Assembly (NCBI RefSeq): GCF_039645985.1
Contig: NZ_CP147919.1
Span: forward strand, 1,426,001 to 1,490,000
Direction: 5' to 3'
Source: Sulfurimonas sp. HSL3-7
GTDB taxonomy: Bacteria; Campylobacterota; Campylobacteria; Campylobacterales; Sulfurimonadaceae
Length of the DNA stretch: 64,000 nucleotides
How positions within the stretch are numbered: the first letter of the stretch is position 1; each line of letters starts with the position of its first letter. The notes under the pieces are model-generated. The model did no database searches. It was not told the DNA's origin and worked only from the letters and a program-made list of their open reading frames with translations. Both the position numbers and the translations under genes were made by a program. Shown piece after piece: positions 25,603-34,318 of this stretch.

Positions 25603-27156
25603 ATGAAGCTGTCTTTATACGGCGCGCTGTTGAGCGCGGTGCTGATGTTATACGGATGCAATAGCAGTGACTCGTCTGAACAAGCAGATGCCCAGGCACC
25701 CATCAAACCCTGGCAGTCGTGGGCCGAGTCACTCAGCACACGCGAGTACAACGTGACGCAGGGAAGCGTCTACATGGTGGACAATGCTGCATGCGACAAG
25801 TTGATCAGCGTATTCGGCACCTGTTTTGGCAACAATCCGGCCGCACCCTACCTGATTCCGCAACTTCCCGTGGGAGAGACGTATGTGGACCCGTACTACG
25901 CGTACGATTTTGATGCCACCGGACCGGACGGTGACAGGACCAATATGTTCTTTCGTCTTGGAGAAAACGACGCACTGGTGACCATCGTCAATCTGCCTCC
26001 GAAAGCGGCCTATATGGGGTATCAAACCTATCTGTTCAGCCGGGATGTCTCCTATTATGCCGCACTGACCAGCGACCCCAAAACCACGCCCGATCCCTAT
26101 CGGGCCGAAATATTCGGCAGTCTGGGCAACGATATCAACAACGTTGTCGTACAAAACGGCGCGAATATCGCATGGAGCGGCAATGCCGTGGTCTACATTA
26201 CGACGCCAAACCAGGCCCTTGCCGATGTGCTGGTCGCCGATGCCGCCTCTGCAGGGCTGCAAAGCCAGGTTATTTTCACCGAACCCGTAGGCGACATTAC
26301 CATCCTCGGAGAAGATAGCAATGCCGATGAATTCATTACCCTGATACGCTATGCATTGCCCGAAGACGATACGGCGGCAGATCGTTGGAAGGCTTCCAGA
26401 GATGACAACATCCTCGTGTACAGGGTTTCAAAAAACAATCTGCAGTTCAGCCCTTTTGCGACCCCGGAATATACGCAAAAAATGACGGTCGACGAGTCGG
26501 AATACAATGCTTCTCTGGTGGAGCTGACAACACTGCTGGCAACGCATCTGCAGACGTCAACGGGACTCCCGGTGGTGAGCAAGGAGATGTATACCAGCGA
26601 GCTCGATATGTCGACCGGAGAATTGGCAGGCCTTGTTGGTCAGGAGTGCATTGCAAAAGGCACCAAGTGCCTTGGAGACAATCAGGACACCGATGCATAC
26701 CGATTTGGATATATCGGCCTGCTTGAGCGCGACCACTCCGCGATCGTAACCGGCGTGAACCATACATTGAACGATGCGGCGACCTATGTCAGTCTGGCTG
26801 TTTACAATATGGCTGGTTTCCATGGTGTTGCCAGCATCTCGCAAACCAATGTCGGTGTAACCGGATATGACAAGGGGTATTTGACAGGCTCCGCCGAAGC
26901 CGTACTCCGGGCATACGGTCTGTATGAAAGCGCCTCGCAAAAGCTCAAAGAGCAGCTTCCAATCCTCTATGCCTCAGTCGTCTCCAGAGATTGCGAAGCG
27001 TCTCTGGGCGACTATTGTGTTGACATCAACATGACCGAAGTGCCGCTGCGCTGGCCTCTGGCGATTACGCAGCGCGCCTACGTAAAACCGGGCTCGACGT
27101 CGGGAGCCAGCCCGAACGCACTGCTTTCGCCGTATGTCATTAAAATCAACAAATAA
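25603..27156 (+). CDS. large exported lipoprotein of unknown function (517 aa)
   Basis: The product has a lipoprotein signal with lipobox LYGC (Cys 18 of MKLSLYGALLSAVLMLYGCN) and a Ser/Asp-rich linker. The mature part of about 500 residues contains several Cys (ACDKLISVFGTCFG near the start, GQECIAKGTKC and SRDCEASLGDYC later) that could form periplasmic disulphides. I do not recognise the family. ATG 25603 is chosen for its AAAAAGGAG site and the signal; the frame is open back to 25549. It lies between two attC-like sites, so it may be an unusually long cassette with its own promoter. Its composition is richer in G+C than the neighbouring cassettes. Confidence 0.8.
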   Translation: MKLSLYGALLSAVLMLYGCNSSDSSEQADAQAPIKPWQSWAESLSTREYNVTQGSVYMVDNAACDKLISVFGTCFGNNPAAPYLIPQLPVGETYVDPYYAYDFDATGPDGDRTNMFFRLGENDALVTIVNLPPKAAYMGYQTYLFSRDVSYYAALTSDPKTTPDPYRAEIFGSLGNDINNVVVQNGANIAWSGNAVVYITTPNQALADVLVADAASAGLQSQVIFTEPVGDITILGEDSNADEFITLIRYALPEDDTAADRWKASRDDNILVYRVSKNNLQFSPFATPEYTQKMTVDESEYNASLVELTTLLATHLQTSTGLPVVSKEMYTSELDMSTGELAGLVGQECIAKGTKCLGDNQDTDAYRFGYIGLLERDHSAIVTGVNHTLNDAATYVSLAVYNMAGFHGVASISQTNVGVTGYDKGYLTGSAEAVLRAYGLYESASQKLKEQLPILYASVVSRDCEASLGDYCVDINMTEVPLRWPLAITQRAYVKPGSTSGASPNALLSPYVIKINK

Positions 27157-27369
27157 GGTCCGATGCAATAGCAGACCTCATGCATTGTTGCCGAAAGCGA
27201 ACAAGCAGCATATGCAAGACACCTGAAAGCAAAATGATTGCCGATAAGCTGATTGATGACCTTAAAGCCGGAAAATCCTATTTCAAGTCAAAGAAGAGCA
27301 ATCGAAAACCCGCGGGCGGTTTTTTGATTGCTCATTTTAGACGACAGGTTACAAAGGAAAAAACAGACA
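27157..27369. other. spacer holding attC-like site 6
   Basis: About 210 bp between the lipoprotein and DUF1801 genes. A 65-codon open frame at 27180-27377 runs straight through the attC palindrome and is not believed. Apart from the palindrome nothing else is recognised. Confidence 0.5.
27285..27349 (+). repeat. attC-like site 6, degenerate ends
   Basis: The inner palindrome GAGCAATCGAAAACC / GGTTTTTTGATTGCTC around a CGCGGGC apex is the same type as sites 1-3 and 5. The right end reads GACAGGT where GTTRRRY is expected, and the left core is not clear. Recombination at this copy is probably impaired. Confidence 0.65.
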
Positions 27370-27690
27370 ATGCATGAAAAGGTTAAAGCATATCTGGAAA
27401 AACTGCCTTCGCCGCAAAAGGAAATTTGCAAAAAAATAAGGAAGATAATAGTAGAGACATTTCCTGATCTTGAGGAATCATTTAAGAATGGTGTCCCTTG
27501 GTATGAATGTAAATACTATATTGTAGGACTCAAAGATCACGTCAATATTGGTTTCTCGGTTGAAGGGCTCACTGACGAAGAGCTAAAACTATTTGAAGGC
27601 AAAGGAAAATATATGCGACATATCAAAATATATTCTGTCGATGATATCAATGAAAAAGAAATCATAACATTGCTGAAAGTTGTAAAGTGA
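27370..27690 (+). CDS. DUF1801 (YdhG-like) protein, cassette
   Basis: The 106-residue protein begins MHEKVKAYLEKLPSPQKE and contains IIVETFPDLEESFKNGVPWYE, typical of the DUF1801 domain (a small alpha/beta fold of unknown biochemistry). The segment GLKDHVNIGFSVEGLTDEEL also matches. Such genes are frequent in integron cassettes and small mobile islands. It is A+T-rich. The frame starts within 21 bp of attC 6. Confidence 0.85.
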   Translation: MHEKVKAYLEKLPSPQKEICKKIRKIIVETFPDLEESFKNGVPWYECKYYIVGLKDHVNIGFSVEGLTDEELKLFEGKGKYMRHIKIYSVDDINEKEIITLLKVVK

Positions 27691-27726
27691 GTAATATTTA
27701 GACTAGTAGCAACCTACAGAAGCACC

Positions 27727-27742
27727 GGAGAGCAATCAAACG
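27727..27742 (+). repeat. attC remnant after the DUF1801 gene
   Basis: GGAGAGCAATCAAACG joins the left arm of the shared attC type directly to ACG, which in intact sites is next to the right core. This looks like an internally deleted attC. Confidence 0.4.
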
Positions 27743-27765
27743 TCAGATGCAGGAGGATATACAGG

Positions 27766-28266
27766 ATGAAACCGACACATGCCAGAACGGTACTCGCAGG
27801 TATAGCAGGCGGGTTGGCAATGAACATCGTCATGCTGCTGACCTTCCGACTTCTCGGTTTTGGCAGCAACGGGGACGGCATCCTTCTGGATGCATCGACC
27901 CAGAGTAAAAAGCTCATTGCCGTCTGGACGGAGATCGAGCCGATCCCGCTTGTTGTAGATTCGCCCGCACCGATCATTGTCGGAATTGTTATATTCGGTA
28001 TTATCCACGCCTATCTGTTCAGGTGGCTGTCCGAGACGTGGCCGAAAGGGATTGTCAACCGAGGCTTACGGTTTGGCGGTCTGGTCTTTGTGATGACATT
28101 TCTTTTCTGGGAGTTCTTTACCCCCTTTAACCTGTTTGGTGAACCGCTGCATCTAATAGCGTTGGAACTTTTGTTCTGGGGGCTGATCGCCTTGTCTGAC
28201 GGTTTGGCAATATCGGTTCTTATGCACAAAAGAGCATCTGACACGGCCATCGACTCGGACAACTAA
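27766..28266 (+). CDS. membrane protein of unknown function (166 aa)
   Basis: Four transmembrane helices are predicted (about residues 9-27, 65-84, 100-117 and 125-145). The protein begins MKPTHARTVLAGIAGGLAMN and ends in a polar tail. I do not recognise a family. It has a strong ribosome-binding site (CAGGAGG, about 20 bp before, and ACAGGA nearer). It may be the last cassette of the array or the first gene beyond it; no attC follows. Confidence 0.7.
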   Translation: MKPTHARTVLAGIAGGLAMNIVMLLTFRLLGFGSNGDGILLDASTQSKKLIAVWTEIEPIPLVVDSPAPIIVGIVIFGIIHAYLFRWLSETWPKGIVNRGLRFGGLVFVMTFLFWEFFTPFNLFGEPLHLIALELLFWGLIALSDGLAISVLMHKRASDTAIDSDN

Positions 28267-28519
28267 AAGCGCTGCTGTTGTCGACGCTGTATTTAAGCCT
28301 CCGGTTTTGGCATCCGTGAGGTGATGACAGGCCATCATCATGCTATTGATCTTCTCCAAAAATCCCGTTTCACTTCTGTTTACATTGGGTTTACACCGCG
28401 CTTTAAACATTACAGCACCCATTATTACCACAAATTTTTTTCAGACAAAAAAGATATAGTTCCGGGAATAAAAATTGTATAAACAAGTAAAGATCTAGAA
28501 CGATAGCAAGGCTACACAT
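28267..28519. other. intergenic region right of the cassette array
   Basis: About 250 bp without a gene. A TATAAA-type -10 near 28478 may serve the following gph gene. No attC site, repeat or RNA gene was recognised. Confidence 0.4.
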
Positions 28520-29206
28520 TTGAAATTTGACAATAAAGAGGTTATTTTATTTGACCTGGACGGTACACTCGTTGACAGTGCACCCGATCTGGCACTGGCC
28601 GTAAACCACATGCTGGAGACCCTGGAGCGCAAAACGTTCAGCCATGAAACCATACGGACATGGGTCGGAAACGGGGCGCAGACACTGGTAAAACGCGGAC
28701 TCTCCGGCAGCAGTGTAATAGATGACGATATCGACCCCGCACTGTTTGCGAAAGCGTTGGATATCTTCCTGGACTATTACGCGCGGAACCTCTGTGTCCG
28801 CACGGTGACATACCCCAATGTAGCGGCGACACTCAAAAGCCTGAAGGCAAAGGATTATCGTCTGGTGCTTGTCACCAATAAACCCTATGCATTCATACAG
28901 CCTCTGCTCGAAGGGCTGGAGCTGACGGACCTGTTCGAGTTCTGTCTTGGCGGTGACAGCCTGGCCAAGCGCAAACCGGATCCTTTGCCTCTGCTGCATG
29001 TCTGCGAACGTCTGGATGTCTGTGCCTCAAAATGCGTGATGGTGGGGGATTCAAAAAACGACATTCTCGCCGCCAACGCAGCCGATATGCAGAGCATAGG
29101 GGTCTCTTACGGCTATAACTATGGTGAAGAGATCGGTACCTATGCGCCCGACAGTGTGGTGCATGATTTTAGTGAGATCATAGGACTCTTGGGTGAGGTC
29201 CACTAG
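28520..29206 (+). CDS. gph: phosphoglycolate phosphatase (HAD family)
   Basis: The enzyme dephosphorylates 2-phosphoglycolate, a product of DNA repair and oxygenase side reactions. The HAD motif I LFDLDGTLVDSAPDLA is at residues 10-25. Motif II is LVTNKPYAF, motif III includes KRKPDPLPLLHVCE, and motif IV is MVGDSKNDILAANAA. The 228 residues include a cap domain. It starts with TTG. It ends 5 bp before the next gene. Other HAD phosphatases are possible but the DLDGTLVDSAPD signature favours Gph. Confidence 0.88.
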   Translation: MKFDNKEVILFDLDGTLVDSAPDLALAVNHMLETLERKTFSHETIRTWVGNGAQTLVKRGLSGSSVIDDDIDPALFAKALDIFLDYYARNLCVRTVTYPNVAATLKSLKAKDYRLVLVTNKPYAFIQPLLEGLELTDLFEFCLGGDSLAKRKPDPLPLLHVCERLDVCASKCVMVGDSKNDILAANAADMQSIGVSYGYNYGEEIGTYAPDSVVHDFSEIIGLLGEVH

Positions 29207-29210
29207 CACC

Positions 29211-30656
29211 ATGCCTGAAGTCGTGTCGGAAAAACCCAAGATAGCGGTGGTAGGCGGTGGCATTGCCGGTTCGACGATTGCCCTCTATCTCAGCGAGATC
29301 GGTCTGAACGTCTCGCTGTTCGAAAAAGGGCCCAGTCTGGTCAATGGGCCGCCTATTTGCCACCTCCATGCGGGCGGCAACCTCTACCGCGACATATCGG
29401 ATCAGCAGTGTCTGACACTGCTCAAAGAGTCGATCGACCTTGTACGTTTTTACCCCAATGCCGTTGATTACCGCCCGACCGTGATCGCCGTACCGACGGA
29501 CGACAGCGGTAGGCCGCAGGATCTGCTGCCGCGTTTGAAAAAGCTGCAAGCCGAATATGCCAAGTTGATTAAGTATGATCCGCGAAATAAGGTCCTGGGT
29601 GAAAGTGCTGACTATTTCAAACTTTATGACCGCTCTCAGGTCGAAGCCTTGAAAGAGCAGCCGACCGTTGAAAAGCCTCTGCATCTTGATGACTGGATAA
29701 TACCTGTCGCAAAAAACATCGACCTTGAGAAGGTGCAGTTTCCGCTCATCATGGTGCAGGAGTATGGACTGAACCTGTTTCGTCTCGCCTCAAGTGCAAG
29801 ACTCTCCCTGGATCAAAAGGAGAACTGTCAGCTCCTGTTGAACCATAAAGTGACCGATATTGCGAAGAGTGCTGAGAAGAGCAGGTGGCTTGTCACGTAT
29901 CAGCATGAAGGCCGTATACAGCACGAGGCTTTTGATTTTCTGATCAATGCCGCCGGTTTCAAAACGGGCAAACTGGACGATTTGCTCGGGTTCAAACGCG
30001 AGAGGCTCGTTGAGTTCAAAGCGGCCTATGTCAGCCGGTGGGACGAGTGTAAGACCACCTGGCCGGAAGTGATCTTTTTCGGCGAGCGCGGTACGCCCAA
30101 GGGGATGGCACAGTTCACACCGTATCCCGGCGGTTACTTTCAGCTTCACGGCATGACAAAATCGATCACGCTTTTTGAAGAGGGGCTGGTCAGAAGCTCG
30201 GCGCACAGCGCACAGCCGCAACTGGACAGAAAGTTTTTGGACAAAATTGACAACGAGTGGACCCCTTCGGAGGTCAAAACACGCACACGGCTGGCCATCA
30301 ACCATGTGGCGCACTACATCCCCGCATTTGAGAAGGCAAGCGTCGTCCCCAAACCGCTCTACGGTGCACAGCAGATCCCAGGCCGTGATGCCAGCCTGCG
30401 GGCAGCCGACGTCTCCTTTGTCGACGACCATTATGCAAGGTGTGAGATCGTCAAAGCCTCATCGGTGTTGTCCATGGCCGATGCCATCACAAAACAGCTT
30501 ATCACCCTTGGCTACGTTGATAAAGGGGTGTACGGGAAAAGAGACTTTGCCACCGTCAGCAGACTCGATGACAAGCAGATCAGCCGGTACGCAGAATCAC
30601 TGTGCCGGGAGAGAAACTATCCGGTCTCATTGACACAAAGAACCGTTGCCAATTAA
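29211..30656 (+). CDS. FAD-dependent oxidoreductase (DAO-type), substrate unknown
   Basis: The protein has an N-terminal FAD-binding fold, IAVVGGGIAGSTIALYLSEIG (GxGxxG at about residues 14-19), followed by LFEKGPSLVNGPPICHLHAGG. A second conserved FAD segment is DFLINAAGFKTGKLDD. These are features of the DAO/glycine oxidase-like superfamily, but the substrate domain is not one I can name. ATG 29211 is preferred to a GTG at 29193, which overlaps gph. It probably shares a transcript with gph. Confidence 0.82.
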   Translation: MPEVVSEKPKIAVVGGGIAGSTIALYLSEIGLNVSLFEKGPSLVNGPPICHLHAGGNLYRDISDQQCLTLLKESIDLVRFYPNAVDYRPTVIAVPTDDSGRPQDLLPRLKKLQAEYAKLIKYDPRNKVLGESADYFKLYDRSQVEALKEQPTVEKPLHLDDWIIPVAKNIDLEKVQFPLIMVQEYGLNLFRLASSARLSLDQKENCQLLLNHKVTDIAKSAEKSRWLVTYQHEGRIQHEAFDFLINAAGFKTGKLDDLLGFKRERLVEFKAAYVSRWDECKTTWPEVIFFGERGTPKGMAQFTPYPGGYFQLHGMTKSITLFEEGLVRSSAHSAQPQLDRKFLDKIDNEWTPSEVKTRTRLAINHVAHYIPAFEKASVVPKPLYGAQQIPGRDASLRAADVSFVDDHYARCEIVKASSVLSMADAITKQLITLGYVDKGVYGKRDFATVSRLDDKQISRYAESLCRERNYPVSLTQRTVAN

Positions 30657-30804
30657 GCCGAAGACCGTTTTGAACGTCGGGATGAAGCACTTCCCACCCG
30701 ATGACAAAGAAGCCGCTGTAGGATTCCTGAAAGATGTATAATAAAGATGAGGAACGGTTAAACCGTTTCTCTTGAGCATAGACAGCATAAAGAGAGGGAA
30801 GGTA

Positions 30805-32091
30805 ATGGTTGTTCGTTTTCATAACTTGCTCTTTTGCCTCCTGTTGCTGACTTCCGCAAGCTATGCACAGCAGGACCTTAAGATCTCGCACGGCCCGATG
30901 CTGGGCACCGTGACCGATAGATCCGCCGCTATCTGGCTCCGGACGACCGTACCGGGCAGGGTGAGCGTCAGGCTCTCCGAGATCAGGCCCTTCGCAAAAG
31001 AGCTGATCCAACGAATAAGAACGGACGAAAATTCCGACAATACCGCTGTTTTCCACTGCAACGATCTGAAGCCCGATACCCGGTACCGCTATATTGCCCA
31101 GGCTGACGATTCAAGTTACGAAGGCCGGTTCACTACACCTGGCCCCGCCCTGAAGAAGAGGGCACTCCGCGTCGTTTACGGGTACGGCTACAAGCACGCA
31201 GAGAACAGGATGAAATCCGGACGTTCCATCTTTATGGAGATGGCATCACGCAAAGCGGATCTGGTCTTTTTCATCGGCGACTTCCCCTATACCGAAACGG
31301 GCGCAAAAGAGGAGGTGCGTGAGGGCAACAGAAAGCTCAGAAGCGTCCCCGGGTTCAGGCAGCTTACCGCCTCCACACCGACCTACGGGATCTACGACGA
31401 CCATGACTTCGGTCCGAACGACTGCGACGGCACACACAAGAACGCCGATGAAGCGCTCGCCGCATTCAAAGAGTACTGGCCCAACCCCTCATACGGGCAG
31501 CCTGACAACAAGGGGATCTACACGTCGTTCGTTGTCGGTAACGCAGAGTTTTTCCTGCTAGACGGGCGGTACCAGGCGAGAAAGCGTCAAAAGACGATGC
31601 TGGGAAAAAGGCAGTTCGAGTGGCTCTGCAGGGAGCTGAAGAATTCGAAGAGCCGCTACAAGGTGCTTGTCTCCGGCACCCAGTTTTCAAGGGAGAAAAA
31701 TGACAGCTGGGGCGGCAGGTACTATGTCAATGAACGCGAGAAGCTTTTCTCTTTCATCTTTGAGAACAACATCACCGGCGTGATCGGGATCTCCGGCGAC
31801 GTCCATCGCAGCGATGTCCATAAGCTGCCGATCGGCAAAGACCGCCTCTTCTACGATTTTACGCCGGGAGCTCTCTCCAGAGTGCATCGTACGCCGCAGA
31901 TACCGCGGCCTGCCACAACGCTCCACTCCTATGGCAAAAGCGGCGACAACAACATGTTCGGCGAAATAGTGTTCAACCCCTCATCCGACAAGGATGTTGC
32001 TGTCGTGTTCAGATCTTTCTCCGCGAAGAACGGGTTGATCTACGAGCACCGTTTGTCGCCTGCTGATCTCGCGATCCAGCCGGCGCCATAA
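30805..32091 (+). CDS. PhoD-like phosphatase/phosphodiesterase, exported
   Basis: A signal peptide (MVVRFHNLLFCLLLLTSASYAQ) is followed by a PhoD-type N-terminal domain (GPMLGTVTDRSAAIWLRTTVPG) and a metallophosphatase domain. Metal-binding segments are FFIGDFPYTET, GIYDDHDFGPNDCDGTH, and GISGDVHRSDVHKLP. The first metal motif differs from the usual LGDxIY pattern, so specificity may differ from alkaline phosphatase D. ATG 30805 has an AGGGAAGG site; an in-frame ATG at 30772 would lengthen the protein by 11 residues before the signal. Confidence 0.88.
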   Translation: MVVRFHNLLFCLLLLTSASYAQQDLKISHGPMLGTVTDRSAAIWLRTTVPGRVSVRLSEIRPFAKELIQRIRTDENSDNTAVFHCNDLKPDTRYRYIAQADDSSYEGRFTTPGPALKKRALRVVYGYGYKHAENRMKSGRSIFMEMASRKADLVFFIGDFPYTETGAKEEVREGNRKLRSVPGFRQLTASTPTYGIYDDHDFGPNDCDGTHKNADEALAAFKEYWPNPSYGQPDNKGIYTSFVVGNAEFFLLDGRYQARKRQKTMLGKRQFEWLCRELKNSKSRYKVLVSGTQFSREKNDSWGGRYYVNEREKLFSFIFENNITGVIGISGDVHRSDVHKLPIGKDRLFYDFTPGALSRVHRTPQIPRPATTLHSYGKSGDNNMFGEIVFNPSSDKDVAVVFRSFSAKNGLIYEHRLSPADLAIQPAP

Positions 32092-32170
32092 AGGGAGATA
32101 GAGAGATGATAGCATTGCGAGGACAACTCTTTTGCAGGCGGAATACGGCATTGAGTATGGATGGCAGGGC

Positions 32171-32428
32171 ATGGTAAGCATAGTCGATTTGCTCAACAGG
32201 ATCCGGTGGGACAAAGAGTTTGCCAAAGGGGCATTTGTCATCGGCTATGAAGACCATAAGCTAAACCATTATGTCTACGTGCCGTTTAAAGAGCTCCGTT
32301 TTGAAGAGGGGGACCACTTCTCCTTCAAGCTCACAAACGAGATGGGCGAACTGGTCACCATTCCGTTTCACCGTGTCCGTGAAGTACTCAAAGACAAAGA
32401 GATCATCTGGCAGCGGCACACACGATGA
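32171..32428 (+). CDS. DUF504 domain protein
   Basis: The 85-residue protein from ATG 32171 begins MVSIVDLLNRIRWDKEF and contains VYVPFKELRFEEGDHFSF and IPFHRVREVLKDKEIIWQR, which are characteristic of the DUF504/UPF0248 family. The family is found in archaea and some bacteria and has been linked to RNA repair contexts, without a defined activity. The frame is also open upstream to 32132, but the family start fits the internal Met. Confidence 0.87.
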   Translation: MVSIVDLLNRIRWDKEFAKGAFVIGYEDHKLNHYVYVPFKELRFEEGDHFSFKLTNEMGELVTIPFHRVREVLKDKEIIWQRHTR

Positions 32429-32486
32429 CCCAACGCAAACTGCAGTGTAACCCGATATAATATTCGAATAGTTTTAAGGAGTCCAC

Positions 32487-33059
32487 ATGATAAAGAAACG
32501 ACTATTTTGCTCACTGATCGCACTCCTGATTGCCACCTCTGGCCATGCGGAAGAGATCGAAGGATGGGATCTGTTTGACTGGATGGAAGCATCGCTCAAA
32601 GGGGAGTGGGTGTTATCGCCTGCACAGAAACAGACAGGGACAGAGTCGTACAAGCATAAGGCGGTACTGCCGCTGGTCGGTACGGATGCCACCGGCGTCG
32701 CCTTTAAACTGATCGGTGCCGAAACGACGCTCCAGGAAGACCTGCTGCCCAACACCGCCAAGCAGATGGTCACGATGTACCACTGCAAGGATATCGCCTG
32801 TACAACGCTCAAGGCGACGCACTACTGCGTCAAGCAGAACCAGCCGGAGTTCATCGCCAACCTAGATGAAAGCACTCCTGAACGGTTCGTTTTTGACTGC
32901 GATATGAGCACCGAACTGTGCCAGTCCGACGAGGACCATGTCCACCGGATCATCCATGAGCTCACCGACAACGGCAACCATCTCAAAAGCTCCTACCTGA
33001 GCTGGGAGAACAAGAGACCGAAAAAGATCAGCTCGATCTACCATTTTGACAGAAAGTAG
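32487..33059 (+). CDS. exported protein of unknown function (190 aa)
   Basis: A signal peptide (MIKKRLFCSLIALLIATSGHA) precedes a soluble periplasmic part with five Cys in the mature region (YHCKDIACTT, HYCVKQN, VFDCDMSTELCQS). These could form disulphides. No family is recognised. It has an AAGGAG ribosome-binding site at proper distance, and a -10-like TATAAT about 30 bp upstream of the start. Confidence 0.78.
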   Translation: MIKKRLFCSLIALLIATSGHAEEIEGWDLFDWMEASLKGEWVLSPAQKQTGTESYKHKAVLPLVGTDATGVAFKLIGAETTLQEDLLPNTAKQMVTMYHCKDIACTTLKATHYCVKQNQPEFIANLDESTPERFVFDCDMSTELCQSDEDHVHRIIHELTDNGNHLKSSYLSWENKRPKKISSIYHFDRK

Positions 33060-33121
33060 CACCTAAAAACGGGCTAGACGTTTCTGCTTAGATGCAGAGA
33101 GGATGGTCCTATCGACTTGAA

Positions 33122-34267
33122 TCAATAGTTGTTCAGCTGGTTCGTAAAGGCGCTGAGATGGTTGTAGCTCCCTTTGAGCAGGTTTTCATAAACGACTTTG
33201 AGATCTTCGGGGATGTCAGCGGCAACCAACCCTTCCAGGTCCTCAATATCCACCTCTTCGATCAGCTTGCCGACCTCAAGCGCTTCGACAACTGAAGCCT
33301 CACCCCTGATCGTCAATGTATCGTAAAGCGATTGCAGTTCTGCGTTTTCAAAACTTCCGCGTGTCTGCAGGGACGCAGAATAATCCAAATCATATTTTTC
33401 AAGCAGTTCGATGACAGAATCCATATGCTGCTGCTCCGATTTGGCAATGTTGCTGAAGATAGTGAGGTCCCATTTGGTATAGAGATACTCGTATACATCT
33501 CTGGCCAGCTTCTCCTCTTCCACCATAAAGACCAACCCCTCTTTCTGCGCATCGTTCAACTCTCCAGCGGGGAGGGTGTCGCTCACATTCCCCTCTTTAA
33601 GTTCGGCATTGTCCAGATCGGCTTCAGCCTGAGGCAGGTCGTCTTCGGTCAGGGTCTCAATACCGAGTTCGGCGATCAGCTCCTCTTCCAGCTCTGCAAC
33701 GCTGCTGTCGCTCTCATTATAATCGCGTAACCGTTCTTTGATACGCAGATCGATCTGTTCAAGGTCACTCGTCTGTAACTTAAGCGGTTCGAGCACGTTT
33801 TCATTACAGTAGGCGTACAGTTCATCGGAAATCGCGGCGATCTCTCTGTCATTGCCCGGTGTGGCGTTGTTGATCCTGTCGTCATCCAGACCGTATTTTT
33901 CCTGCAGCATCGTTCTGACTTCGCTGTTGCTGGCAACGGTATTGACCAGTGTCACCGCGCTCCCCTTGCTGATCGCCAGCTCAAAACCGAGCCTTGCTTC
34001 GCCCACGTCAATGCGGTTGTTTCTGTTGGTATCGATATAACCCCCGTTTACGGTTACAGGATACTGCACCCCTTTGGCAAAGCGATAGACCCCGTTTCCG
34101 GCCGCTACGCCGCGCTGTCCGCTGTTATCAAGTACCAGTGCACCCAGAACCGGGCCTCGTTCGACGGTAATATCCGTTACAGATGCTGTGCTCTCTTCGC
34201 TGCTGTTACAGCCTGTCAATAGTATGGCGGCAACGGCTGCCGAGGTGATCATTGTTTTTTTAAACAT
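33122..34267 (-). CDS. lipoprotein with C-terminal ferritin-like DUF2202 domain
   Basis: The N-terminus is a lipoprotein signal (LLTGCNSSEE, Cys about residue 20). The middle part (about 30-200) includes ITVERGPVLGALVLDNSGQRG and a region with IDTNRNNRIDVGEA, which looks like an EF-hand-type calcium loop. The C-terminal DUF2202 domain (about 225-381) has ferritin-like Glu/His residues in MVEEEKLARDVYEYLYTKW and NIAKSEQQHMDSVIELLEKY. DUF2202 proteins are presumed di-metal proteins of unknown role. It is 52 bp upstream of a DUF1104 gene on the same strand. Confidence 0.88.
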   Translation of the reverse strand: MFKKTMITSAAVAAILLTGCNSSEESTASVTDITVERGPVLGALVLDNSGQRGVAAGNGVYRFAKGVQYPVTVNGGYIDTNRNNRIDVGEARLGFELAISKGSAVTLVNTVASNSEVRTMLQEKYGLDDDRINNATPGNDREIAAISDELYAYCNENVLEPLKLQTSDLEQIDLRIKERLRDYNESDSSVAELEEELIAELGIETLTEDDLPQAEADLDNAELKEGNVSDTLPAGELNDAQKEGLVFMVEEEKLARDVYEYLYTKWDLTIFSNIAKSEQQHMDSVIELLEKYDLDYSASLQTRGSFENAELQSLYDTLTIRGEASVVEALEVGKLIEEVDIEDLEGLVAADIPEDLKVVYENLLKGSYNHLSAFTNQLNNY

Positions 34268-34318
34268 CGCTATTCCTTTTGTGTACGATTTGCTCTTTCA
34301 GTTATTGTGATGTCGGTT

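Larger units (their letters stand above)
20520..27749 (+). mobile_element. integron gene-cassette array without integrase in window (CALIN)
   Basis: Nine or more small unrelated genes, all on the plus strand, are separated by 63-72 bp imperfect palindromes ending in GTTRRRY-like 7-mers (sites at 20988, 22217, 22940, 24009, 24884 and 27285). Four of the six sites share the inner core AATCAAAA...CGGCTTTTTGATTGCT or a close variant, one (24884) keeps only the outer arms, and one (24009) has an unrelated stem; all keep the same ends, as attC sites do. The gene contents (NTF2-like, isochorismatase-like, methyltransferases, DUF1801) are typical chromosomal integron cargo. No tyrosine recombinase is seen on either strand of this window. 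Left and right limits are approximate. Confidence 0.82.

Noticed and set aside
27180..27377. A 65-codon plus-strand frame through attC 6
   Set aside because: The frame translates the palindrome itself and overlaps the DUF1801 start.
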